Assembly: GCA_964036155.1 (NCBI GenBank)
Contig: OZ038422.1
Coordinates: forward strand, 31,829,201-31,893,200
Origin: Diploscapter coronatus
Taxonomy: Eukaryota > Nematoda > Chromadorea > Rhabditida > Rhabditidae
Length of the DNA stretch: 64,000 nt
Direction of reading: 5' to 3'
The notes under the pieces are model-generated. The model searched no databases, was not told the DNA's origin, and saw only the letters and a list, made by a program, of their open reading frames with translations. Made by a program: the position numbers and the translations under genes. Of the stretch, positions 43,913 to 55,205 are shown piece by piece (positions within the stretch are counted from its first letter, which is position 1; each line of letters starts with the position of its first letter).

Positions 43913-44540
43913 TTTTTTTTTATAAAATCTTGTAGAACTCTTCAAGTTAATCAACTTTTATTCCAAAACTTATTCTAGAATGTGCATACACAGAGAGATA
44001 TGAATTTTTAAAATCAAACTAGGAAAAAATGAGTCATGACAACTCTTCGAAGAAGAGACATTTCCCCGCTAGCGGGCAGTCTATAGGAAAACGGTTAAGT
44101 GTTTCAAAAACTAGAGGATCTGGGCTACTTGCCAGTATAAATAACTTATTGAATCTGGCAGTTTAAAAAAATAAAAACAATTAAAAAGCGAAAATCAATA
44201 TGACATTTTCCAGATGTTGTACTACTTTCATCATAGCTTCCTTATTCGGTGTCATTTCGACGAGATCTTTTCAGAATCGTATTAAGCTGGTCTCTGCGAG
44301 CATTTTGATACCTAACTTGAATTTTTCCCATGCCGAATAACGAAAATAGAATTTTGTAGAGCTACCGGATGCGGACCTTTCGGAACATACGGAACAAGTG
44401 GTCGGATCGGGTTTTAACCGTTCGATTCGTAATCAGCGTAGTCGAAAACCCCCGGGGACAAAAAATCAGCTCGAAATTTGAGAGTCAACTTCTTGAGTAC
44501 ACCACCCCATACTCGATTTTTATAAATAACTTCTTATAAA

Positions 44541-45449
44541 GTGTGTCCCAAAATTCTGAGTACACCCCTTGAATCGAGAATTTACATAATCTACTATGTA
44601 TACAAGTTCTAACTTTGGCTGTATATAAATTCTGAAGAGTGGAGAAGCATAACTCAAAAAGAGATAGAGCATGCATGTTGTTTACAAAGCGTAATTTGAG
44701 CAAAAACGCTATATTAAGGTGTCCCAAAATTCTGGGTACACTTCATGTTGTAGTTATATTTTAATTATTCTGACACCATAGAGTGAACTAATTCGGTTCA
44801 AAATTTGCACAGTTATTCCATGATATATCTTCCTAATATCTGCCAAGTTTCATCCCGATCCGATCTTGTATAAGGATCCTACGAATTTTTTTATCGAGAG
44901 TAGTCCTTAACTATGGAAAAATGGCAGTGTTGGGCTATCTGGAAACTACATGACACGCATAACCTCATGACATACAAAATAGTGTGGGGAAAAGAAAGCC
45001 TACCACTCTATTTCGCATGTCATGAGGTTATGCGTATCATGTAGTTTCCAGATAGCCCAACACTGCCATTTTTCCATAGTTAAGGACTACTCTCGATAAA
45101 AAAATTCGTAGGATCCTTATACAAGATCGGATCGGGATGAAACTTGGCAGATATTAGGAAGATATATCATGGAATAACTGTGCAAATTTTGAACCGAATT
45201 AGTTCACTCTATGGTGTCAGAATAATTAAAATATAACTACAACATGAAGTGTACCCAGAATTTTGGGACACCTTAATATAGCGTTTTTGCTCAAATTACG
45301 CTTTGTAAACAACATGCATGCTCTATCTCTTTTTGAGTTATGCTTCTCCACTCTTCAGAATTTATATACAGCCAAAGTTAGAACTTGTATACATAGTAGA
45401 TTATGTAAATTCTCGATTCAAGGGGTGTACCCAGAATTTTGGGACACAC
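44541..45449. mobile_element. Near-perfect 909-bp palindrome (foldback/MITE)
   Basis: Bases 44541 onward are the reverse complement of the sequence ending at 45449, centred at about 44995. Arms of roughly 430 bp pair almost base for base, apart from a short asymmetric centre around 44975-45015. The outer end reads GTGTGTCCCAAAATTCTG. A related motif, AAGGTGTCCCAAAATTCTGG, recurs inside each arm (44715-44734 and its mirror), so an inner palindrome is nested in an outer one. Open frames of 70-80 codons occur on opposite strands only because of the symmetry. No transposase is present. Confidence 0.9.
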
Positions 45450-45920
45450 CTTATTATGCTTTGTACCCATCTTAACAAAAGAAGGATAAATGTTCAATAT
45501 CCCACTTTCATTCTAACTAACCTTGCCAAAAGATGCCTTTCATGTTTATAAGAATATTTACGGGAGGTTATAAATCAACTATAGCCCTTTTAGACAGGAT
45601 TTCCTTTTATTTAGCTGCCTTTCCTGGCAAAGGAGGCATCTCTTTCGTCCTTCATCTTTCAATTCTCTCTTCGAATTCTTATCACCTTTCTGTCATTATC
45701 TCTTTCCCTATATCTCTCATCAAATTAGCCCGTGGACAGTCGCAAATCAAAACACAGGCAATTGAGGAGTGAGAGAAGAAAGGCTGATATTCTCTTCTAA
45801 TCAGGAGAATTACATTTGTCAGAAACTGAAATATCGCAAAGTGAATATGCTCTAGTGTTCAAACCACCAATTTGAGTGGACCGGCAAGGATTCAATAGTC
45901 GTGAACTCCCGATTCATGTA

Positions 45921-45991
45921 AGGTAATATACAGATCCGCATTCGCTCGCACTGATTTTCAATAGAATTTCTTTGCGGATCAGCTATTACCT
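45921..45991. repeat. Short hairpin
   Basis: AGGTAATATACAGATCCGCA on the left pairs with TGCGGATCAGCTATTACCT on the right, with a loop of about 30 bases. Small MITE-like inverted repeat in the lectin upstream region. Confidence 0.6.
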
Positions 45992-47636
45992 AGCATGGGT
46001 CAATAAGTTTAATACTGAATTTGCAAATTATTGTAGGTTTTGCGGTAATTGCATTTAACGCCACTTCGTCAAGTGAAAACTTCGCCACATCTTACGAAAT
46101 AGCGTGGAGAAAAGATCCCCTTTCCTGACTATCCTAGCCATATGGAGAAATAACGAAAAATCCAAATGGCTGATGTTGCAGATTTATAAAAGGTGCAACA
46201 TTTTCAAATGAAAACTACGACATGGCCATATTGTGACGTTGCGGCATTTTCAAGTTGCCGCTGCATTCTTGCGGAAAGGACTGCATGCACTTTCGCTTTC
46301 GAATTTGATGGGTTGATAACCCGCCCAAGAAGGCAGGAATCGATCCTTTCTTATCCCTCTGTCTTTATCAGAAAAAGGAAAGATAATAATGATAGATTTA
46401 GAGAGAAAATAAGATTGAAACAAGGTTATTTGCTGAGAAATATGAACATATAAAAGTGAGTGACAAACACACTGGCTACTTATCATGGCAGAGCTTCTTT
46501 CATCATGCACATTTCTGATGATCTGATCTCGATTTTAGTTATTTATTTTAATTTCTGTCTCACAGCATTGATGGGGGATAGTACAGCTTCAAATGCACCC
46601 TCGACCTCTACAGCAGCAAAGTGAGTTTACTCAGCACTTTCATACCTAATTGAGCAATTTGTATTTTTGTTGCGTTTGTCTGTATGTCCAAGCCTAGGTC
46701 ATGACAGATTTTTCTGACCCCTATGTGTTAAACCTGGATAGGCACTGCAAATTCCATCCTCTTGATTCAAAGAGTGTCATCTTGTCGTTTGAAATCCAAA
46801 ATGACAGCAGAAGCTTTCTAAAAAGACAAGATCTAGTTTTATTCCAGAGAAATTCGACCATACTTTCCAAATAACTGATTCTTGAACTGCTTCACCCAAG
46901 GGGACGGTGAAAACGTAACGCGCCATCTTGCGTCGCGATGCGTTCACACCGCCCCCTTGAGTAAACGACACTGACAACTCTCAACTCCGTTATAATGGAG
47001 AATATCAAATCTGTTATTCTTGCAGATAATTGCGTACTCAGTTATCCATTGCATCCACGATAAAATATCCAATCGACTGATGTTGGCTGGCAGCTTCTTC
47101 ATCTAACTTCTCCTTTTCCTCGTTTATCCGTTTTCACTTTTTTTTTCTTTTCGAGCATCTCTCCTTACCAAATCGCCCTTTCCTTCCCCTGCCCAGCGCC
47201 TCTCTCGTGGTTGTCCAGTTCCAGTCCATGGACAGCCAACTGCTGCACTGTCTTTACAAATCACCGCCCCCTTCCCTCCCTTAGAACCCAAGTTGAATTC
47301 GGTCTATTGATATGGAATCTGCAGAAATGACGTGGGTTAGAGAAAATCTTTGGCGCTGAAATAGCATTGCTAAAAGAGAGATTCTGAGAAATCAGCTCTA
47401 AAGGGATATCAATTAGAAGAAAAAGCGACTGCTGTAAATGGCGATACATTATGAATGAACTGTCTGCGTCAACGCTGCTTCGTCGATTTCTAGATGATTG
47501 TCCATCTCTAATCATGGCTACCTTTATCATTATAAAGCTGCCATCAGGTGATATCGCTCACCGCCAGGCAAATTCCGCTGCCCTCTTTCATCTTGCGTTT
47601 GATTTGATCGCTTCTGAATTTCTTCCGTTCAACACA

Positions 47637-50600
47637 ATGTCAGCAGTCAGCTTCTTTTTGTTCCACGTTTTGTTGGCCGTTGTTGGTCCGTGCTTTCGAA
47701 CAGCACCAGGTAATCTCTAGATCAATTAACATTTATCTTGTCAGCATTTTAGGAGACGGCGCTACAACAATACTGCCTCCCTCTACGTCTACAGCGCCTT
47801 CCACCGATATGACAGAAACAACCACTCTGGTTTCCACATCGACGTCTACAAGCACGTCCACATCAACGTCTACAAGTACGTCCACATCGACGTCTATAAG
47901 CACGTCCACATCCTCGTCTACAAGCACGTCTACATCGACATCTACATCTACAAGCACAACCACTACTTCATGTAAGTCAATATCTATCTCAGTCTTTTTA
48001 ACCATACCCAGTAATGATTTAACTAACATTTTTGCCGATTCCCTCGCATAGATATTATCGTTGTGTCTAGATCAAATTCTTCCAAATCGCATAGCGTCAA
48101 AATAAGCAGTGTCTAAGGAGGGAGAAAGAGGATCCCATTTCATAATGCCCAGATAGATAAAATAGGGGCTTATCTATCCGGCTGATACCGTTGTTGGGAA
48201 TGTTTTATGACACTAACTAATGGGAAGATTTGAAGTAAAGTAGAAATATAAAATCTAGGTTAATTTAGAATAGAAAACTATAGGTTCCTTTTCCATCACA
48301 AGAAAATTCGACTCGTTATTACCCGTCCCAATTTTACAAAATCGATCCATCCCCGTCCTAGAAAAGTGAATTTCGAGCAAGCCTGTCGAAGGCGATTCAT
48401 GGAATTATCAAATAACTAGACAGACTGCGTTCACGGCCACTCACTTGTCTGTCTAGAGGCCGCTTCGCAGCCCGAATTATTCTATATCTAACTTTTAGAG
48501 GAAGTTTTTTTTTTCAAAAATTCATAACTTTTGTAAAATCAAATGAACTCGAAAAATCTTTTCGGAATATAGCAGTTGAAGGGCAATAGTTCATTTTTGC
48601 TTCCTAGAGTACCGTTCTATCACTTTACCGTGTTACCATATGGGTAGTTACCATTTGATACCATACCATGTTTGGTATCGTTCGGTTCCAAATTGAGTGT
48701 GTATAAATAATAGATATCTCTAGCTTCAATTTGAGCCCAAATTTTGGTAAACTACCTATGAAAATATTCTCGTATCAGTTTCTTGAAAATTGATATTAAA
48801 TTGTTTTTAGCTACTACAACCGATCCTTGTTCCGTAAATCCGCCTCCATTAGCTCAATGTGGTAAGTCTTAACAACTTTTCAAGCTAACCATTTTATTAT
48901 CAATTCAAGAGGAAATCTATTACCCGAGTCCATAAATTTCATGGATCTTTTTTTCGAAGGAATCATTATTTTTTGGAAATAAAAACTACTGTATATGTTC
49001 CGAGAGCATATTCATTAATTAAATTCATACATTAAATTTGTAAGGATGGTGTATGAATTACAAGGAAAGCGTTATCACTTCTTTCTAACCGAACTTAGCT
49101 ATCAACATCAAATTTGCATGAATAAACGACCAAATCAGTTTTCAAAAATAGCATGATCTTACTCTTCCTCAACAATAATTAATTATGATTAAAGAATAAA
49201 GGAAAATGCCTTCTTCTTCTTCTTCTTCAAGCAAAAAACGTTTCTCAAATCCAAATTCAACGATTTCAGGGGCACAATGTCCTACTGGCTGGGATTTTTT
49301 TTAACGGCAAATGCTATCAGGTGATTCTTGAACATCATTTTCGCTTTATGAATAGCAAGGATTTTACAGTATTTTGGATTTGGGGCCAATTGGGATGAAG
49401 CAAATGCGAACTGCATGGGATTATGCTCCCCTTCCTCAACAATGTGTCATCTAGCAAGGCTTTACAGCCAACAGCAAGGTCTGGACTTATTGAATTATGG
49501 TAAGAAATTCTTGAGAATTTATTAATGTATAAATTAATTTGGAACATTCGATTTCTAAATTGCGTGTTTTTCATTTTGCGGCACTAATAAGACTACTCAC
49601 AAAAGAGGCTAATGGTTAGGCCAAATCATTTTCAACATTGATTTTAACGTTTAAATTTGGTATCAGTCTGATCATCGAAGTCATGCTGATCTCAAAACTT
49701 TTTAGATCTCCGAAAACGATCTATCCTAAGTAAAGCTATGATCATATTTGTAAAGCAAACCTTTCTTGCTGTAGCCTTCCCGAATTTTTCGGACAATAAA
49801 CTCAGCCTACTATTATTAAAAGACGTAGCTTAACCTAAAACTCATCCAGATTATGTCAAAACTGACCGAAATTTCTTACTAACTAGATTTTATTAAAAGT
49901 TAAACAGGATACTTTAAATCATCTATTGATTTCCTCCTTTTTTCAGCGGGTTCCATCGTTTGGATTGATATACGTAAAATAGCAACTGATCCTACTGTGA
50001 GTCATTATTCTACTTATAGGCAATTTTGAAAAGTAGAACGATAGAAACATACGAAAATAGCAAAGGGCTAGGGAAGGGTAGGCTAGAACATCTCTTACCA
50101 TATTATTTCGTATGTTCCTATAATTTATCGTTCTACATTTCCAGATTGCCTACTATGATTAGTTCAGGGATATTTGTTTTCGTACTTTTCATCGCTCTGT
50201 ATTTTTATCTATAAAAATTTAGGAAATGAGTGTACAAAACAGTGATGGCTGTGAATATGCGAATATCTTTTGGGATACTGCAAATGGGTAAGTAAAAAGT
50301 TTCTTTGTAGCCATGGTTTTAATTGGATAATTGAATCAAAAATAGTACCTTCGACTCTTTTGAGATCTGGGTTGGAACAATGGGCATGGTTCGTGATGAA
50401 GCCGCGAATGTTAAGCTTGGTCGAGATTCTCGTATGGCGATTGCGACGAATCTCTAACAGTCGCGCGCATCAGCACAAGTCATGATCACTGTATAAATCC
50501 AGGCTTCTAATACATATAAAAAGAATAAGATATAATGAATGATTGAATTTTCAACTAGTGGATAATTATTAATTATATTTAGGGAGCCGAGTAAGAAATT

Positions 50601-51182
50601 TAGTTAATTGCAACGGAAGAAGAATTTGATTTTCAAAAATGCACAAATACCGCAATACCAAATCCCCATATTTTATAGTAGTGCGTTTATGAAAATCAGT
50701 TCTTCAATTTCCCGATGCTCTTTATTAAATTTCTTCAGATAACGGTGCTGGCGCTGATTGTGGACTCGTGAGTCATATTTTTAATCCATTGAAATGTTTA
50801 CCTTTTATAAAATATATCGTTGCACAAAAATGAATTAATTTATACCGAGTAGATCATTTTCGAAAATCTAAAAATTATTTTGTCTTGTTGAGAGTTTGTA
50901 ATGTTATTTTGACGAATTACCGTGATCATCTATTTCCTAAAATGTACTTGGTTTCTATACTTGTAAAAGAGATTTTGAAGCTGACTTAGATCAAGGAAAA
51001 ATAAACTAAATGTCATTAAATGCGAAAATTAATAAAAACCCAAATTCATGTTTTATAATGAATATTTTTAGATACGTCAAAATGGATTATGGGGCGACGC
51101 TGATGTAAGATTAAGTTTAATCTGTGAAAATACGAATACCGTAAATTCTCTAATAGAATCTTTTTTATTTTTGAAAGATTGA
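47637..51182 (+). CDS. Secreted C-type lectin with Ser/Thr stalk, one frameshift
   Basis: Exons: 47637-47709, 47753-47971, 48811-48861, 49270-49320, 49370-49499, 49947-49996, 50223-50287, 50346 to about 50392 (end uncertain), 50739-50767, 51072-51182. A signal peptide (SFFLFHVLLAVVG) is followed by a Thr/Ser stalk, probably O-glycosylated, encoded by a minisatellite. The C-type lectin fold then follows: DPCSVNPPPLAQC, CPTGWDFF, NGKCYQ, WDEANANC, HLARLYS, VWIDI, IFWDTANG, GAGADCGL and RLSLICEN. Calcium-site EPN/QPD and WND triplets are absent or changed (WGDAD). In the exon at 49270, a run of eight T (seven expected) breaks the frame between WDFF and NGKCY; removing one T would also restore splice phase. 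The exon at 50346 reads to a stop at 50455 if unspliced; a phase-1 donor near 50392 would join it to GAGADC. Ligand unknown; perhaps immune recognition. Confidence 0.8.
47826..47960 (+). repeat. Minisatellite coding the Thr/Ser stalk
   Basis: Tandem unit of about 24 bp (ACGTCTACAAGCACGTCCAC plus CATC variants), roughly five imperfect copies, encoding alternating Thr and Ser in the lectin stalk. Copy number is likely to vary between alleles. Confidence 0.85.
50019..50150. mobile_element. MITE, GGCAA family, in a lectin intron
   Basis: A 132-bp inverted-repeat element. Ends GGCAATTTTGAAAAGTAGAA on the left and, on the other strand, GGCAATCTGGAAATGTAGAA. Subterminal sequence pairs ACATACGAAAAT with ATTTCGTATGT. 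Flanks TACTTATA and TACTATGA may be a degraded 8-bp duplication. Ends resemble those of the element at 54822-54948. Confidence 0.75.
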
Positions 51183-53326
51183 AAATTAAAAACTCCAAGG
51201 CATCTATTACAGGTTTTACGGTATGAAATATTTTAGCTAAAAAAAAACAACTAGAAAATGGAAGGCAAGAGAAAACATACATGATCAGATTTGGGAGATT
51301 CGATCCGATATTAGATTTGTTACTGTTTACTTATTTCTACATACTGATTTTTGACGAATAATCAAAAAACACCGGCAACGGTGTTTCCATTAAAAATAAC
51401 CCATCGGGTCGAATATTTTCAAGTCTGTGTATAGTATGCTTTGGTAAATGAAATCTGCTAGTCAGAAAGAGGAGAAAGAAAAATTTAATTTTGAAAGAAA
51501 TATCATTTTTGATTATTAAAGGTACATGAAAATAGTTCAGAAACTATCACGCACCCTATAAAAAAAAATTTCCTACAATCATATTCAATGTTTAGTGCGG
51601 TTTGGGACCAATTCCCTATGCCTGCGAAACGGACGAACGACTTACCGCGACATGCCCTCCTTGATTATCTCTCTCATCTGATATTTCATTTTTAAATGAA
51701 AATTGAATAAAAAATTGCATTTTTATCAAAAAGTGAAATGAAAACAAATCGAAAGCTATGGTTCATTAATAAAGTTGCTTAACACTCTTCAAAGAAGTCA
51801 GATCAATTTGATTTTTATTTTCGGGGCGAGTATCGACGGGTGAAGCTGGGCATTCATAACTTTGCTTTCTTAAAATTCAGATCGCAGATGAATGACGAAA
51901 CGGGTATCATAGTATTTCGCAAAGAAAACTGAACTTTAAATGTCTTATTAACGTACGTGTAACACATTCCTATCATTACTTAAATTTGATTCAAATTCCT
52001 CATTGAAGTGTTTTGATGATATGCAATTATTCATAGGAGCTACCTAGATTTGAACTTAATGCTCAGGACGAATGTCTCCAGTTTAAATTGATTTTCTTCG
52101 TAATGATTTCATATTCTTTCAAGGAGTTGGATAAATTCTATCTGAGTTCAGGACGTATTTCGGCAAACGAAACTGGCAGGGAATTAGTGTCCACTTGCGT
52201 CGATTTAGAATAGAAGGAATGATAAGGCTAAAATAAAGATAAGCAAAAAGTTCTTTTTGTATCTTTCGATGGGTGTCACTTTTAACCTCCAAATTAGCAT
52301 AGCTCCGCCCACTTGTGGGGCGGGACCTAGCTTCTTGATTTTTGTGAATTGAGTCCATAGGGGTATCCAACCATATTACCCTTTTGGGTTTCGAGGACTT
52401 TTTATACCTGCCCCTTGGTATGCCCGATTCTTACAAAGAATGCCTCTTGAAGGAGTTTATCGTTTGTACTCATGAGTTTTGAATTAAATTTGACATTGTT
52501 TTCTTTTATGATTATCAGCCGGTATCAGTGATAAGAGCATTAAATCAGCTAAAATATTAAAATATTCGTAGTCAATGTAAAATTCTGAGTTGAATGATTC
52601 CCATTTTGGACAGGAAATATAACTTTTGAGAAATCGATTTAATGCTAATTTCGACTATTTTTAAAGTCAAAATTTGCTGAAACAATTTTTTAAATCTCTA
52701 TAGTTGATTTGGGTAGATTAAAGTTTTTGGAAGTATAAATGAAAATTTTGAAAATCGCCTTCCTTGAGAAATGCTTACTAAATTATGCAGTAGAAGTAAT
52801 ACCAGAAAAAGTACTATACTTTGGAAATCTAACCAGGTAATCTGACAATCAAATGTCCATCTTCACCAACAACACAGATTTATTTAGATTCAAGGCAATT
52901 GAGCCAATCAATAATTACAAAAACAACAACAAAACAAAACGAAGTGAGGTGAGGTGAGGTGATGTGAAGTACCAAGTAACCTGGATTGGTGCAAGAAGAT
53001 AGGCAAGAGAGAAAAAATCGATGCAGAAGATGGCTGATCTGCAAGGAAAATTAGGATGATGGAAGCAGAAACAAAAATCTAACTAACAAATAAACAGAAA
53101 CCAAGATACCGAGACATCAAGTCTGGAGATCTGATTGCAAAAGAAATGGGAAAAAATGAAAAATGAATGAAAGTTCATTATTTTACATTCCCCCTAGAGG
53201 TAAAATAATTGACTATGGGGATGTGGATGGGAAAGGGTTTGGGGAACTGGGGAAAGAAGAATACAAATGGAACGGTGTGTCTAGGGGTGGTAAATGGTGG
53301 AGAAGAGGAGAGGGAAGAGGACCTAA
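51183..53326. other. Intergenic region between the lectin and Y-box genes
   Basis: Holds the 3' UTRs of two converging genes, otherwise AT-rich. A GC-rich interrupted palindrome lies near 52301-52333 (CTCCGCCCAC against GGGGCGGGAC). No gene recognised. Confidence 0.5.
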
Positions 53327-55205
53327 TCAGGCCGAGGCCTGAACGGTGTTGTCGTTGACAGCGGCCAAGTTGTCGCCAGAGGCTTTGTCCTGCAAAAATC
53401 CATGTTCAGCTAGTTCATTTCATTCTCAACTAGTACGTTGAAATTTAGAGAAGAGAAGACTAACTATCAAACGTAAATGAAGAAAAAATTTCGAAAAGCT
53501 CAACAACGTTGGATCTTATTCAGAAAGAGAACTGCCCGTGTATCTTCCCTTTTCACTCATTCCACTCACCTCTTTCTTAACCTGGTCTTTCTCCTTCTTG
53601 TCTCGTCTTCCCTTGCCTGCGCCCTTAGTCTCCTTTCCATTGGAAGTGTCGCTTTTTGCAGTGTCCTTTCTGCCTCGACGAGTCACTCCACGGCCATTCC
53701 CGTTGCGACCACGCACATAGACGATGCGGTATCTGAAGTATATATCATGACTTCATTGGAGTTCGATCAGACTTCTACAAACTCGACCCGCAAAAAAGTA
53801 CTATATTTCTTCGTGAAGGGAAAAGAAGGCATGATCTTTTCCTCTTTCGATATAATACTTGTTCCGTGAGTCGAATTTAGAAGTCTGATTCGGATCAGAA
53901 TTTTGACATGAGGGTGGGGGATTTCTTTTTAACAAATGTCTTTAACTTTCTTTTCTTATTGCATTCAGAAAAAATTGGAATCTGAATCGAAATAAAAAGA
54001 ATGAGTGAAAAGATCACACATGAAGTCGAGAAAAACTCACTTCATGGAATTCCGACGCATCTCTTATTCTGATCAGGAACGATTCATCAGAATCACTGCT
54101 TTTTAGCTTACCTGGTTCCCTTGACCTGTTCGCCTTCAGGTCCCGTCACATTGGCCGCTTCCGGTCCGTTTCTCCCCTCGACGATGTCGAACTCGACAGG
54201 CTCTCCTTCCTCCAGAGTACGGTAGAAGTACTTCTTCATCTTCGAGTTCGAGATCGCCATCTGCAAAGAGGGATTTTATTTATGTGGGAGAAATATTTTG
54301 ACGGGTATTTGGAAATCTCACATCTTGACGAATAAGTATGTACATCGAGTTACGAGGATAGAGAAACGCAATTTCTCTTGCATATCCTCTTCTTCAAGTT
54401 GCCAGACTTCCAAATTATCATTTTAGCAAGAACTCAACACAAGACAATCCTATATCAAGGCGCATTCACTTTTTGCCTCTCACCTGATGCACGAAGACAT
54501 CGTCCTTGCCCTTCTCGTCCCTCTCGATGAATCCGTACTTGTTGCGAACGGAGAACCACTTGACAGTGCCCTTGCAGCCCTTCTCCAACACCTTCTTCTG
54601 CTGCTGCTCTTCCGCGTACTTCGCCAGTCTCTCCTCGTCCATCTTCTCGCGTTCTTCTCGAGTCAGACGCGGCTTGCCAGAGCCCTGCTGCGAGTTGGAA
54701 CGGGGCTGAAACATAGAAAATTTATCCCATATTCTTTCTTCGAAAGCGTCGAGAGTTGTTGTTGTTGGCAGTAGAAAAATTCGAACTGCACTGCCGAAAT
54801 TCGTTTGACAACAAACTGTCGGGCAACTGAGAAATGACGGGACGACATGAGGAGGTGAGCTATCTTCTGCCACACTATTTTTTCCCTACTCTCACCCCTC
54901 GCCTATCTCTAACTATAGCACACGTTTTCACGTCATTTCAAAATTGCCAACTATCGCCCATCTTTACTACCAGAAAAGGATTATATATGACAGAACTTGC
55001 AGTCAAATTACAAGTTTTTCTCCCCCAATTTTGCACTCGCCTTGCGGTCCGAATCAGACGCCTTGTTTCCTCCCTCCTTGCCGGCCTCGGCCTTGCCGTC
55101 CAGCTTCTCGCTCGGTCTGTCCTCTCCAACCTTCTTCTCTTCATCCCTCAATTTAGTCCCCGTCATTTTGGCGATCATCTCAGCAACTGTCGATGCAGCA
55201 GACAT
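53327..55205 (-). CDS. YBX: Y-box binding protein (cold-shock domain)
   Basis: Nucleic-acid binding protein of the YB-1 family, which packages and regulates mRNA, often in the germline. Exons: 55205-55041, 54705-54484, 54260-54112, 53732-53570, 53389-53327; phases close to 253 residues. A charged N-terminus precedes a Lys/Glu/Gln-rich helix (about residues 70-95). The cold-shock domain (about 98-170) shows [35 protein letters not shown] and [10 protein letters not shown], with the RNP1-like KYGFI and RNP2-like VFVHQ both present. The C-tail is basic (RGRNGNGRG then Lys/Arg-rich), like other Y-box proteins but short. Intron 1 must start with GC (AAG then GCGAGT at 55040) to keep phase. That intron carries a MITE with target duplication. 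Codons are GC-ending, suggesting high expression. Confidence 0.94.
53766..53889. mobile_element. MITE-like inverted repeat in a Y-box intron
   Basis: ATCAGACTTCTACAAACTCG on the left matches, on the other strand, ATCAGACTTCTAAATTCGAC on the right. About 124 bp, non-coding, in the intron between the exons at 54112 and 53732. Confidence 0.65.
54822..54948. mobile_element. MITE, GGCAA family, with 8-bp target duplication
   Basis: A 127-bp element in Y-box intron 1. Ends GGCAACTGAGAAATGACG on the left and, on the other strand, GGCAATTTTGAAATGACG. Flanked by AACTGTCG (54814-54821) and AACTATCG (54949-54956), an 8-bp duplication with one mismatch, consistent with a hAT-type element. Related to 2946-3073 and, at its ends, to 50019-50150. 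Confidence 0.85.

Larger units (their letters stand above)
39576..47636. other. Gene-poor region between the GABA-B and lectin genes
   Basis: Eight kilobases without a recognisable gene. It holds the GABA-B 5' UTR and promoter at the left, a purine-rich block with GA runs (about 40370-40700), a GGTC microsatellite (about 42473-42497), a dispersed repeat (43532-43912), the large palindrome (44541-45449), a short hairpin (45921-45991) and the lectin 5' region. Open frames here lack codon bias or known domains. Confidence 0.5.

Noticed and set aside
44541..45449. CRISPR or tandem array
   Set aside because: Repeats are inverted, not regularly spaced direct repeats, and the genome is an intron-rich animal one.
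44485..45475. Two matching small proteins on opposite strands
   Set aside because: They are the same arm of the palindrome read from both sides; no codon bias or homology.
46590..46620. Possible mucin-like exon (APSTSTAAK) upstream of the lectin
   Set aside because: It resembles the lectin stalk start, but no start codon, signal peptide or in-phase joining exon was found; perhaps a decayed duplicate.
47733..48029. Minus-strand frame rich in Val-Asp repeats
   Set aside because: Antisense translation of the Thr/Ser minisatellite; the plus frame has a signal peptide, splice sites and downstream lectin exons.
52301..52333. GC-rich hairpin as a tRNA or terminator
   Set aside because: No cloverleaf, no A/B boxes, and stem pairing is imperfect.
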